From NCBI RefSeq assembly GCF_005233875.1, contig NZ_SZPZ01000003.1:612479-676478 (forward strand): a DNA stretch of 64,000 nucleotides. The letters run 5' to 3'. This document shows positions 32,447-41,133 of the stretch, piece by piece. The position numbers and the translations under genes were made by a program. Source of the DNA: Kribbella jiaozuonensis (lineage in GTDB: Bacteria; Actinomycetota; Actinomycetes; Propionibacteriales; Kribbellaceae). Positions within the stretch are counted from its first letter, which is position 1. Each line of letters starts with the position of its first letter. Below the pieces are notes generated by a model. The model was not told where the DNA came from. It searched no databases and was given only the letters and a program-made list of their open reading frames with translations.

Positions 32447-33385
32447 TTACTTGCGCCGCCGCTCCGACGTGACCACGAGCGCAACGCCCACGATGATCAC
32501 CGCGCCGCCGAGCAGGATCTGCCAGGTCAGGCTCTCGCTCAGGATCAGCCACCCCAGGAACACAGCCACCGCCGGGTTCACGTATGCATACGTCCCGACC
32601 AGCGAGATCGGCGCGTTCGCGAGCAGATACGAGTACGCCGTGTACGCGAGCAGCGATCCGAACACGACCAGGTACGCCAGCCCGATCCAGCCCGAGCCGT
32701 CGATCCGACCCAGCTGCAGTCGCGCCGGCTCGCCACGCAGTACGCCGAGCAACACCATCGCCGTACCGCCGAAGACCATCTCGTAGAGCGCTGTCACCAG
32801 CGGGTCCCGCGGCAGGCCGAGCCGGGGAGCGAACCGCGAACCGATCGCCCAGCAGATCGTCCCGACGACGAGGATCGCCACCGACAACGGCTTCGCACTC
32901 GTGTTGCCACCTGACAACGCAAGCAACGCCGCCCCGCCGAACCCGATCAGTACGCCGACCCACGTCATCGCGCGCGGCCGCTCACCGCCGCCGACGCGCA
33001 GCAGCATCAGCCACAACGGAATCGCCGCGACGAGCAGCGCCGCCAACCCGGACGGGACCGTCTGCTCCGCGATCGCGACCGCACCGTTGCCAAAGGCAAG
33101 CAGCAGTACGCCGACGGTCGCCGCGCCGATCGCCTCCTGCCGAGTGATCCGCAGCCGCTTCCAGCCGGACTTCAAGGCCAGACCTGCGGCCATAAGTACT
33201 GCGGCCGTGAGGAAGCGCGTCGCCATCCCCAGCATCGGCGGGATGTCCGCATCCACGACCACCCGGATCGCGAGGTACGTCGAACCCCAGACGACATAGA
33301 CGACCGTGAGCGCTGTCCAGATCATCGCGCCGGAGGCCGGGCGGGAACCGGTCTCGACCGCTGTGGCCGGAGCGGAGGCGGCCAT
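32447..33385 (-). CDS. EamA/DMT-family transporter
   Basis: A 312-residue, ten-helix metabolite exporter of the YedA-like type, with two EamA repeats (VYVVWGSTYLAIRVVV; YAYVNPAVAVFLGWLILSE). The ATG has a GGAG site. It is divergent from the phytase gene, 166 bases apart. It is only distantly similar to the other two EamA proteins of the window. Substrate unknown. Confidence 0.87.
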   Translation of the reverse strand: MAASAPATAVETGSRPASGAMIWTALTVVYVVWGSTYLAIRVVVDADIPPMLGMATRFLTAAVLMAAGLALKSGWKRLRITRQEAIGAATVGVLLLAFGNGAVAIAEQTVPSGLAALLVAAIPLWLMLLRVGGGERPRAMTWVGVLIGFGGAALLALSGGNTSAKPLSVAILVVGTICWAIGSRFAPRLGLPRDPLVTALYEMVFGGTAMVLLGVLRGEPARLQLGRIDGSGWIGLAYLVVFGSLLAYTAYSYLLANAPISLVGTYAYVNPAVAVFLGWLILSESLTWQILLGGAVIIVGVALVVTSERRRK

Positions 33386-33551
33386 TCGAGTCTCCTCACG
33401 ATGTCAGGGGCGTCATGCGCTAATGACCCTTACGCTATGGCTCGGCGAACAGCCGCGCAAGGCGGTTTCCGGCCAGCAATCCGCTGTTTCCCGCCAGGCC
33501 ATCGGCACCGGGCAGGGTGCGGCTACTGCCGTCGTCGTGAGGAGAACGAAG

Positions 33552-34751
33552 ATGCGGATCGCCGGTATAGTCGTTGCTGCGCTGGCCGTGACGCTCGGGG
33601 TGCACCCGGCGTACGCGAGTGGGCTGACGGAGGTGACCGCCGCCGCCGAGACCGCGCCGAACTGGGACGACGAGGCCGGCGGCGATGCGAACGCGGACGA
33701 CCCGGCGATCTGGGTCGACCAGAAGAACCCCGGGCGCAGCGTCGTCCTCGGCACGTTGAAGAACGGCGGGCTCACGGTCTTCGACCTGACCGGCAAACAG
33801 GTGCAGCGGTTCGCCACGCCGCCCGCGCCGGAGGAGGGGCAGGAGCCCGGCCGGTTCAACAACGTGGACATCGTCGGGAACCTCGCCATCGTCACCGACC
33901 GCGGCCGCGACCAGCTCCGCACGTACGCGATCAAGAACGGCCGGCTCACCGACGTCACCAGCGACCGGGCGCCGCTCGTGTTCAGTAAGGACAGAGGAGA
34001 GGTGCAGGACCAGCACACGGCGTACGGTCTCGCGGCGACCTCGATCCACGGGCAGCCGGTCGTCGCGGTGACGCGGCGGAGCGAGACCCGCGTCGCGTTC
34101 CTCCGGCTCGTCCCGGACGGCCGCGGGAAGACGACATACCAAACGGTTTGGTATGTCGATCTGCCGGCGAGCTTCAAGCTGTCGAACGGGACCGCCTGGT
34201 CGCCGTGCGAGGAGCCGGGCGACCGGCCGCAGCTCGAGGGCATGGTCTTCGACCGCACCACCAACGACCTGTACGCCGCCCAGGAGGACGTCGGCATCTG
34301 GCGTATCCCGCAGCACGGTAAGCCGGAGCTGCTGGAGAAGGTCCGCGAATTCGGCCAGAAGGCTGTCTACAACGATCAGACCGAGGAGTGCGAGGCCGCA
34401 AGTCCGGTCAGCCCGGATGCCGGCAAGCACCTCAGTGCCGACGCCGAGGGTCTGACGATCGCGTACGAGCACGGTCGGCGCACGCTGTACGCATCCAGCC
34501 AGGGTGACTCGACGTTCGCGAGCTACCGGATGGACGGGCGCCGACTGGTCTACCGGTCAGGGTTCGAGGTCGTCGACGGCCCGGCGGCGGACGGCGTACA
34601 GCACAGTGACGGCGCCGCGGTCACCACCGAGCCGCTCGGAGCGCGGTTCCCGCACGGGTTGTTCGCCGTACATGACGGAGATAACACCCCGGGTGACGGC
34701 GACCGCGAAGGCACCAACTTCAAGCTGGTCCGGCTGGAGAAACTGCCCTGA
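33552..34751 (+). CDS. phy: secreted beta-propeller phytase
   Basis: A 399-residue exported 3-phytase-like protein that would release phosphate from phytate in a calcium-dependent reaction. A signal peptide (cut near HPAYA) is followed by the family hallmark DDPAIWVDQKNPGRS and LGTLKNGGLTVFDL, and late Asp-rich strands (LSADAEGLTI, VQHSDGAAV, FAVHDGDNTP). ATG at 33552 follows GGAGAACGAAG. It contains an unusual 27-base palindrome in its middle. Phosphate regulation is plausible but no Pho box was identified. Confidence 0.88.
   Translation: MRIAGIVVAALAVTLGVHPAYASGLTEVTAAAETAPNWDDEAGGDANADDPAIWVDQKNPGRSVVLGTLKNGGLTVFDLTGKQVQRFATPPAPEEGQEPGRFNNVDIVGNLAIVTDRGRDQLRTYAIKNGRLTDVTSDRAPLVFSKDRGEVQDQHTAYGLAATSIHGQPVVAVTRRSETRVAFLRLVPDGRGKTTYQTVWYVDLPASFKLSNGTAWSPCEEPGDRPQLEGMVFDRTTNDLYAAQEDVGIWRIPQHGKPELLEKVREFGQKAVYNDQTEECEAASPVSPDAGKHLSADAEGLTIAYEHGRRTLYASSQGDSTFASYRMDGRRLVYRSGFEVVDGPAADGVQHSDGAAVTTEPLGARFPHGLFAVHDGDNTPGDGDREGTNFKLVRLEKLP
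34132..34158. repeat. 27-base palindrome within phytase coding sequence
   Basis: CGACATACCAAAC (34132-34144), one G, then GTTTGGTATGTCG (34146-34158): arms of 13 bases match perfectly. It is A/T-rich compared with its surroundings and codes for about nine residues (TYQTVWYVD). Confidence 0.85.
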
Positions 34752-35083
34752 TCGAGACGAACTTGTGACACATGTCGTTGATGTGCCGGATTTCTGTAAT
34801 ATGAGCGCTGGGATGGGACCAGTGGATGGACTGGTGTCTCATCCTGAGACCGTTTTCGGTACCGCCGTACCCGCGAGCGTCCAGACAGTTAGCGGATCAG
34901 GCACCCGGTCGGTACGGTGTCCGGCAAGATGGGAGTGAGACCGGTGAGGTGGTCCACTGCCAGCAGTGCATCAACCCCTGGAATCACGCGGACCAGCCTG
35001 CGAAAGCCTCATCCGGCGAAACGGGCCGGCCCCGTGCAACGTTGCGGTCGCGGCGATCCCGCGCTCGAACCCGAGGAGTGCAT
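34752..35083 (+). other. 332-bp leader region of the branched-chain dehydrogenase operon
   Basis: No gene seen. TAATAT at 34797-34802 is a good -10 box without a clear -35. An imperfect hairpin (GGATGGGACCAGT around 34812-34824 with ACTGGTGTCTCATCC around 34831-34845) lies just downstream, giving a structured 5' leader of nearly 280 bases before the GTG. Upstream in-frame extension of the first gene has no codon bias. Confidence 0.45.
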
Positions 35084-36247
35084 GTGAGTGAGTCGGTGCC
35101 GGGGACTCCCCCGGAAGTGTTCGCGCCCGTGGAGGCGCCGGTCAGTCCGCCCCAGGCCTCCGAAGAGGTCGAGTTCGTCCAGCTGCTGACGCCCGAAGGT
35201 GAGCGCGTCGAGAACCCGGACTACTCGTTCGACCTCGACGACGAGGCGATCAAGGGCTTCTACCGGGACATGGTCCTGGTCCGCCGGATCGACGCCGAGG
35301 CGACCGCCCTGCAGCGCCAGGGCGAGCTCGGGCTGTGGGCGTCCCTGCTCGGTCAGGAGGCCGCGCAGATCGGCTCCGGCCGGGCGTTGAACGACAGGGA
35401 CATGGTCTTCCCGACGTACCGCGAGCACGGTGTCGCGTGGTGCCAGGGCGTCGACCCGCTGCGGCTGCTCGGCCTGTTCCGCGGCGTCGACCAGGGCGGC
35501 TGGGACCCCAAGGACAACAACTTCCACCTGTACACGATCGTGATCGGCGCGCAGACGCTGCACGCGACCGGGTACGCGATGGGGCAGCAGCGCGACCACG
35601 CGATCGGCGACGCCGAGAGCGGCGAGGCGACGATCGCGTACTTCGGCGACGGCGCCAGCAGCCAGGGCGACGTGAACGAGGCGTTCATCTGGTCCTCGGT
35701 GTTCAACGCGCCGGTGGTGTTCTTCTGCCAGAACAACCAGTGGGCGATCTCGGAGCCGATCGACCGGCAGACCCGGATCCCGCTGTACCAGCGCGCCGCC
35801 GGTTTCGGCTTCCCCGGCGTCCGCGTCGACGGCAACGACGTGCTCGCGACGTACGCCGTCACGCAGCAGGCGCTGAAGCGGGCCCGCGAAGGCAGCGGGC
35901 CGACGCTGATCGAGGCGTACACGTACCGGATGGGCGCGCACACCACGTCCGACGACCCGACGAAGTACCGGCTGAACGAGGATCTCGAGCACTGGAAGCT
36001 CAAGGACCCGATCGAGCGCGTGCACGCGTACCTGGCCCGGCACGCCGGGATCGACCACGACTTCTTCGACGAGGTCGAGGCCGAGGCGGACAAGATCGCC
36101 GCCGTGCTGCGGGCCGGCTGCCTCGCGCTGCCGGAGCCGATGCTGACCGACTTCTTCCAGCACGTGTACGTCGAGGAGACGCCGCAGCTGGCCGAGCAGC
36201 GTGACCAGTACGCCGCGTACGCCGCGTCGTTCGAAGGCGAGGGCTGA
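35084..36247 (+). CDS. bkdA: branched-chain 2-oxoacid dehydrogenase E1 alpha
   Basis: A 387-residue thiamine-diphosphate-dependent E1 alpha subunit. The TPP motif GDGASSQGDVNEAF...QNN, and the phosphorylation-loop-like YRMGAHTTSDDPTKYR, are typical of branched-chain rather than pyruvate enzymes. It decarboxylates 2-oxoacids from Val, Leu and Ile. GTG at 35084 has a GAGGAG site. First gene of a three-gene operon with E1 beta and E2; E3 is absent and is presumably shared. Confidence 0.92.
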   Translation: MSESVPGTPPEVFAPVEAPVSPPQASEEVEFVQLLTPEGERVENPDYSFDLDDEAIKGFYRDMVLVRRIDAEATALQRQGELGLWASLLGQEAAQIGSGRALNDRDMVFPTYREHGVAWCQGVDPLRLLGLFRGVDQGGWDPKDNNFHLYTIVIGAQTLHATGYAMGQQRDHAIGDAESGEATIAYFGDGASSQGDVNEAFIWSSVFNAPVVFFCQNNQWAISEPIDRQTRIPLYQRAAGFGFPGVRVDGNDVLATYAVTQQALKRAREGSGPTLIEAYTYRMGAHTTSDDPTKYRLNEDLEHWKLKDPIERVHAYLARHAGIDHDFFDEVEAEADKIAAVLRAGCLALPEPMLTDFFQHVYVEETPQLAEQRDQYAAYAASFEGEG

Positions 36248-36250
36248 GCG

Positions 36251-37228
36251 ATGACCAAGATCACTCTCGGCAAGGCCATCAACGCGGGCCTGCGGGCCGC
36301 GATGGAGAAGGACCCGAAGGTCGTCGTCATGGGCGAGGACATCGGCAAGCTCGGCGGAGTCTTCCGCGTCACCGAGGGCCTGCAGAAGGACTTCGGCGAG
36401 GACCGCGTCATCGACACCCCGCTGGCCGAGTCCGGCATCATCGGTACCGCGGTCGGCCTGGCGCTGCGCGGGTACCGCCCGGTCTGCGAGATCCAGTTCG
36501 ACGGGTTCGTGTTCCCGGCATACGACCAGATCATCAACCAGGTCGCGAAGATGCACTACCGCTCCGCGGGCCGGATCAAGATGCCGGTCGTCATCCGGAT
36601 CCCGTACGGCGGTGGCATCGGCGCCGTCGAGCACCACTCGGAGTCACCGGAGACGCTGTTCGCGCACGTCCCGGGACTGAAGGTCGTCTCGTGTGGCGAT
36701 CCGGTGGACGCGTACTGGATGATCCAGCAGGCGATCTCGTCGGACGACCCGGTCGTGTTCTTCGAGCCGAAGCGCCGGTACCACGAGAAGGCGGAGCTGG
36801 ACGAGTCCGTGCCGCCGGTGCAGCCGCTGCACCAGGCGAAGGTGGTCCGTGAGGGCACCGACGCGACGCTGTTCTGCTACGGCCCGATGGTGAAGACCTG
36901 CCTGCAGGCGGCCGAGGCCGCGGTCGAGGACGGGCGCAACCTCGAGGTCGTTGACCTGCGGACGATCGCGCCGCTGGACCTCGCGACGATCTTCGCGTCG
37001 GTCAAGAAGACCCGGCGGGCGCTGGTGGTGCACGAGGCGCCGCTGTCGCTCGGCACGGGATCTGAGATCGCGGCGCGGGTGACGGAGGAGTGCTTCTATC
37101 ATCTCGAGGCTCCCGTACTGCGGGTGACCGGGTACGACACGCCTTATCCGCCGTCGCGGATGGAGGACGACTACCTGCCGGACCTGGACCGGGTGCTGGA
37201 CGGCGTCGACCGGGTGATGGAGTACTGA
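36251..37228 (+). CDS. bkdB: branched-chain 2-oxoacid dehydrogenase E1 beta
   Basis: A 325-residue transketolase-family beta subunit (MGEDIGKLGGVFRVTEGL, DTPLAESGIIGTAVGLAL, PYGGGIGAVEHHSESPE). It forms the alpha2-beta2 E1 with the preceding gene, three bases upstream. The stop shares one base with the E2 start (TGATG), so translation is coupled. Confidence 0.93.
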   Translation: MTKITLGKAINAGLRAAMEKDPKVVVMGEDIGKLGGVFRVTEGLQKDFGEDRVIDTPLAESGIIGTAVGLALRGYRPVCEIQFDGFVFPAYDQIINQVAKMHYRSAGRIKMPVVIRIPYGGGIGAVEHHSESPETLFAHVPGLKVVSCGDPVDAYWMIQQAISSDDPVVFFEPKRRYHEKAELDESVPPVQPLHQAKVVREGTDATLFCYGPMVKTCLQAAEAAVEDGRNLEVVDLRTIAPLDLATIFASVKKTRRALVVHEAPLSLGTGSEIAARVTEECFYHLEAPVLRVTGYDTPYPPSRMEDDYLPDLDRVLDGVDRVMEY

Positions 37229-38676
37229 TGGGCATCCAGCAGTTCCGCCTCCCCGACGTCGGTGAGGGGCTGGTCGAGGCCGAGATCGTCAGCTGGAAGG
37301 TCAAGCCCGGCGACACGGTCAAGCTCAACGACACCATCGTCGAGATCGAAACCGCGAAGTCGCTGGTCGAGCTGCCGGTCCCGTTCGCCGGCGTCATCAC
37401 CGAGTTGTTGGTGCCGGAGGGGGAGACAGTTCCCGTCGGTACGCCGATCATCTCGGTCCAGACCGACTCCGCCGACGGCTCTCCCGAGGACCTCGTACCG
37501 ACCATCCCCGAGCCAGAAGAGTCCGGCGGCCGCACCGCAGTCCTCGTCGGCTACGGCCCCAAAACCACCGAAGCCAAACGCCGAGCCCGCAAGACACCCG
37601 CAGCCTCCGCCAGCTCGCCGCTGGCTCCAGCTGCGGGCGGCGCCCCGGCGATCCCCGCTCCCACCCCGCCGCGCGCGCCAGCGCCGGCCGCGGCGGCTGC
37701 TGCCGCAGCACCCACCGCCCCTGTGCCGGCCACTTCCACCTCCACCCCGGCGCCGCAGGCGCCGGCTGCTCTTGCCGGTGATGTTGCCGGGGGCAACGGT
37801 GCTGCGGTGCATGTGCTGGCTAAGCCGCCTGTGCGGAAGTTGGCGAAGGATCTGGGGATTGATCTGGCTTCGGTGACTGCTACCGGGCCGGGTGGTGTGA
37901 TCACGCGCGCGGACGTCGAAGGGCACGTCGCCGCTCCGGCTGCGGTTGAGTACGAGCCCGCGCCGGTTGTGAGTGCGCAGGGTGACACCCGCGTGCCGGT
38001 GAAGGGTGTGCAGAAGGTGATGGCGCAGGCGATGGTTGCCAGTGCGTTCACCGCGCCGCATGTGACCGAGTGGATCACCGTCGACGTCAGCGCCACGATG
38101 GAGTTGGTCGAGCGGTTGAAGGCGGACAAGGCATTCCGCGACCTCCGCGTCTCCCCGCTGCTCATCGTCGCAAAGGCAGTCACGCTCGCGGCCCGTCGTA
38201 CGCCGATCATCAACGCAGCCTGGGACGAGCAGGCGCAGGAGATCGTGTACAAGGGCGCGGTCAACCTCGGCATCGCCGCGGCCACCCCGCGCGGGTTGAT
38301 CGTCCCGAACATCAAGGGCGCCGACTCGCTCACCCTGCCCGACCTGTGCAAGGCGCTGAACGACCTGGTCGCCACCGCCCGCGAGGGCAAGACCCAACCG
38401 GCCGACCAGGCCGGCGGCTCGTTCACGATCACCAACGTGGGCGTGTTCGGCGTCGACGCCGGTACGCCGATCATCAACCCGGGCGAGGCCGCGATCCTCG
38501 CGTTCGGCGCGGTCCGCAAGCAGCCGTGGGTGGTGGACGACGAGATCGTCCCGCGCTGGATCACCACGCTCGCGCTGTCCTTCGACCACCGCCTGATCGA
38601 CGGCGAGAAGGGCTCGATCTTCCTCTCCGACGTCGCAAGCATCCTCGAGGACCCGGCCCGCGCGCTGATGTTCTGA
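37228..38676 (+). CDS. bkdC: branched-chain 2-oxoacid dehydrogenase E2 (lipoyl acyltransferase)
   Basis: A 482-residue E2 core subunit. One lipoyl domain (1-80) carries Lys44 in EIETAKSLVE. A long Ala/Pro-rich linker (about 115-195) leads to a peripheral-subunit-binding domain (PPVRKLAKDLGIDLASV) and the acyltransferase domain with His454 and Asp458 in SFDHRLIDG. It transfers the branched acyl group to CoA. A strong terminator follows its stop, closing the operon. Confidence 0.93.
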   Translation: MGIQQFRLPDVGEGLVEAEIVSWKVKPGDTVKLNDTIVEIETAKSLVELPVPFAGVITELLVPEGETVPVGTPIISVQTDSADGSPEDLVPTIPEPEESGGRTAVLVGYGPKTTEAKRRARKTPAASASSPLAPAAGGAPAIPAPTPPRAPAPAAAAAAAAPTAPVPATSTSTPAPQAPAALAGDVAGGNGAAVHVLAKPPVRKLAKDLGIDLASVTATGPGGVITRADVEGHVAAPAAVEYEPAPVVSAQGDTRVPVKGVQKVMAQAMVASAFTAPHVTEWITVDVSATMELVERLKADKAFRDLRVSPLLIVAKAVTLAARRTPIINAAWDEQAQEIVYKGAVNLGIAAATPRGLIVPNIKGADSLTLPDLCKALNDLVATAREGKTQPADQAGGSFTITNVGVFGVDAGTPIINPGEAAILAFGAVRKQPWVVDDEIVPRWITTLALSFDHRLIDGEKGSIFLSDVASILEDPARALMF

Positions 38677-38681
38677 ACGGC

Positions 38682-38705
38682 GAGGGCCCGGGCAACCGGG
38701 CCCTC
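38682..38705 (+). terminator. intrinsic terminator of bkd operon
   Basis: GAGGGCCCGG-GCAA-CCGGGCCCTC: a perfect 10-bp stem closed by a GNRA-type GCAA tetraloop, followed by GTGTTT. It lies six bases after the E2 stop. Confidence 0.8.
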
Positions 38706-38709
38706 GTGT

Positions 38710-38739
38710 TTGACCTCAAGCGCTTGAGGTGTGTAACCG
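38710..38739 (+). promoter_or_regulatory. MerR-type autoregulated promoter
   Basis: ACCTCAAGCGCTTGAGGT (38713-38730) is a perfect 18-bp palindrome placed between TTGACC (38710-38715) and a TAACCG -10 (38734-38739), giving an 18-base spacer close to the elongated spacers used by MerR regulators. The -10 is seven bases from the ATG of merR-like gene, implying leaderless mRNA. Confidence 0.75.
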
Positions 38740-38746
38740 TGGCGGC

Positions 38747-39175
38747 ATGACGGTTTTCACCATTCAGGAAGTCTCCCGACGGAGCGGCCTGAGTGAGCCG
38801 ACGCTGCGGTACTACGAGGACGCCGGCCTCATCGGCCCGATCGACCGCGACGCGCAGAGCGGTCACCGCCGCTACCGCGACGCGGACGTCGACACCCTCG
38901 AAGCGCTGGCCTGCCTCCGCGCGGCCGGCGTCGGCATCGGCGACATGCGCACGTACCTCGCCAACCGGATCCGCGGCCGCGAAGCAGCCGCCGAGCAGCG
39001 TGATCTCCTGCTCCGTCACGCGGAGCGGATCGAGGCCGAGATCGCCGCGCAGCGCGTCCGGCTCGAGTACCTCCGCGAGAAGGCCGCCCTCTGGGACGCC
39101 CGCGACCGCGGCGACGACACCGCCGAGGCCGCGTCGATCCAGCGCCTGATCGGGGTCGTGGAGGTACTCCGATGA
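38747..39175 (+). CDS. MerR-family regulator
   Basis: A 142-residue activator. The N-terminal MerR helix-turn-helix (TIQEVSRRSGLSEPTLRYYEDAGLIGP, read from residue 4) is followed by a dimerising coiled-coil helix rich in Glu/Arg. No metal-binding cysteines are present, so it probably senses an organic signal. It is predicted to bind the palindrome in its own promoter and to activate itself and the downstream oxidoreductase, whose ATG overlaps its stop. Confidence 0.9.
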   Translation: MTVFTIQEVSRRSGLSEPTLRYYEDAGLIGPIDRDAQSGHRRYRDADVDTLEALACLRAAGVGIGDMRTYLANRIRGREAAAEQRDLLLRHAERIEAEIAAQRVRLEYLREKAALWDARDRGDDTAEAASIQRLIGVVEVLR

Positions 39176-40116
39176 TCCTGGTCACCGGCGGCTCCGGCTA
39201 CCTCGCCACCCACCTGATCGCTCGTCTCCTCCGCAACGACCATCAGGTCCGTACGACGGTCCGCTCGACGACCCGCAACGCCGAACTGCGTGCCGCCGTA
39301 CGCCGAGGTGGCGCGGACGATGCGGGCCTGGAGATCGTGGTCGCGGACCTCATGTCCGACGACGGCTGGCCCGCCGCGGTCGCGGGCTGCGATGAGGTTC
39401 ATCACGTCGCCTCGCCGATCCCGTTCACCCAGCCGGAGGATCCCGACGAGCTGATCGTCCCGGCGCGCGAGGGCACGCTGCGGGTACTGCGGGCAGCGCG
39501 TGACGCCGGCGCGCGGCGCGTCGTTCTCACGTCGTCGTTCGCGGCCGTCGGCTACACGCCGAAGCCCACCGCCGAGTTCACCGAGGACGACTGGACGGAT
39601 CCCGATACGCCCGGCCTCGCGCCGTACCCACGCTCGAAGGCGATCGCCGAGCGCGCCGCCTGGGACCTGATGCGCGACGCCGACACCGAGCTCGTGGTCG
39701 TGAACCCGACCGGCATCTTCGGCCCGACGCTCACCACCGACCTACGTTCATCGACCCAGCTGATCAAGTCGATGCTCGACGGCACGATGAAGGTCGCGCC
39801 CCGAGCGCGCTTCGGCGTGGTCGACGTACGCGACGTCGCCGACCTCCACGTACGCGCCATGGCCACACCCGATGCCGCAGGCAAGCGTTTCCTTGCCGTA
39901 GCCAACGGTCCGACCGTCAGCTTCCTCGAGATCGCCCAGATCCTGGGCCCACCTGCCCCCACCGAAGAGGCCCCAGGTCCCGACCTCCCGCGCCCGATCA
40001 TCCACAACGACCGAGCCCGAACCGAACTCGGCTGGCAACCCCGCGACGTCAAAACCACCATCCTCGAAACCGCAGAAAGCCTCCGCGATCTCGGCCTGCT
40101 ACCAGGGATCCTCTGA
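39172..40116 (+). CDS. NAD-dependent epimerase/dehydratase (extended SDR)
   Basis: A 314-residue extended short-chain dehydrogenase of the aldehyde/dihydroflavonol-reductase type. The N-terminal TGGSGYLATHL binds NAD(P); the YxxxK pair is in YPRSK. Likely substrate is an aldehyde or ketone. ATGA overlap with the MerR gene makes it the regulator's direct target. It converges with a quinone-oxidoreductase-like gene ten bases away. Confidence 0.88.
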   Translation: MILVTGGSGYLATHLIARLLRNDHQVRTTVRSTTRNAELRAAVRRGGADDAGLEIVVADLMSDDGWPAAVAGCDEVHHVASPIPFTQPEDPDELIVPAREGTLRVLRAARDAGARRVVLTSSFAAVGYTPKPTAEFTEDDWTDPDTPGLAPYPRSKAIAERAAWDLMRDADTELVVVNPTGIFGPTLTTDLRSSTQLIKSMLDGTMKVAPRARFGVVDVRDVADLHVRAMATPDAAGKRFLAVANGPTVSFLEIAQILGPPAPTEEAPGPDLPRPIIHNDRARTELGWQPRDVKTTILETAESLRDLGLLPGIL

Positions 40117-40126
40117 CAGCCGGCCA

Positions 40127-41053
40127 TTAGCGGACTGTGAGCACCAGCTTTCCGGTGACTCGGCCGGTTTCGCCGAGGCGGTGGGCTTCGGGTGCGTGCT
40201 CGAGTGGGAACGTCTGCTCGACGTGCACCCGAAGGTTGCCGGTCTCGACGAGGTCGGTTAGCCCTTGGAGGCCGATTCGATCCGGCTCCACAAGCAGCCG
40301 GCCGGAGCGCACACCGCGGGCCTTGGCCGCCTGTTCCAGCTCGTCGGGCACGCCGCTCAGTACGCCGACCAGGATGCCGCCGGGGTTGATGAACTCCAGC
40401 CAGCGGCGGTCGCTGTCGTCGCCTGCCAGGCCGATGACCGCGTCGAGGGTGCCTGGATCGGCGGACGGGTCGCGGTAGTCGAGCGGCTGGTCCACGCCGA
40501 GCGATCGCAGGAAGTCGTGTTTGCCGGCGCTCGACGTGCCGACGACGTACGCGCCGCGGGCCTTCGCGATCTGAACCGCGAGGTGGCCGACTCCGCCGGT
40601 TGCTGCGTCGATGAGCACCCGCTGTCCGGGCTGTACGTCGGCGACGTCGACGAGCGCTTGCCACGCGGTCAGCCCGGCCAGGGGGAGTCCGGCTGCTTCG
40701 GCGTACGACATGCTGGTCGGCTTGCGTACGAACTGGCGTGAGGGCGCGGTCACGTACTCGGCGTACGCCGCGGCCTCGCGCGGGAACCACGGCATACCTA
40801 GTACTTCGTCGCCGACTGCCACCCCGCTTGCTCCGAGCCCGGCCTCGACCACGACTCCGGCTACGTCCCAACCGACCGTGTACGGCGGTGAGCCGAGGTA
40901 CGCCTCCTCTGCGCGGCTGTACCAGTCCACCGGATTGACTCCCGCGGCGTGCACCTCGACGAGCACCTCCGTCGGGCCGGGTACTGGGCGCTCCGCCTCG
41001 ATCACCCGCAGTACCTCAGGTCCGCCGAACTCCTCCTGCCGCACAAGTCGCAT
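40127..41053 (-). CDS. zinc-independent MDR oxidoreductase (quinone-reductase type)
   Basis: A 308-residue medium-chain dehydrogenase: N-terminal GroES-like domain (VHAAGVNPVDWYSR) and nucleotide-binding domain (IDAATGGVGHLAVQIAKARG). Zinc ligands are absent, as in NADPH quinone oxidoreductases. A TAGGTT box lies six bases before the ATG. It is divergent from an EamA gene. Confidence 0.88.
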   Translation of the reverse strand: MRLVRQEEFGGPEVLRVIEAERPVPGPTEVLVEVHAAGVNPVDWYSRAEEAYLGSPPYTVGWDVAGVVVEAGLGASGVAVGDEVLGMPWFPREAAAYAEYVTAPSRQFVRKPTSMSYAEAAGLPLAGLTAWQALVDVADVQPGQRVLIDAATGGVGHLAVQIAKARGAYVVGTSSAGKHDFLRSLGVDQPLDYRDPSADPGTLDAVIGLAGDDSDRRWLEFINPGGILVGVLSGVPDELEQAAKARGVRSGRLLVEPDRIGLQGLTDLVETGNLRVHVEQTFPLEHAPEAHRLGETGRVTGKLVLTVR

Positions 41054-41059
41054 GCGCCG

Positions 41060-41065
41060 AACCTA
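41060..41065 (-). promoter_or_regulatory. -10 box (TAGGTT) of MDR oxidoreductase gene
   Basis: On minus: TAGGTT, six bases, ATG at 41053; no ribosome site, predicted leaderless. Confidence 0.5.
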
Positions 41066-41133
41066 CTCAGTCGCCGGTCTGCGGCCGGCATAATCCGGCT
41101 GCCTTCTCGGATCGGCGGTGAGAGGGTGGGGCA

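Noticed and set aside
31975..32484. Minus-strand frame of 169 codons upstream of the secreted-protein gene
   Set aside because: Low-complexity, no third-position G/C bias, overlaps regulatory A/T-rich sequence and a neighbouring gene end.
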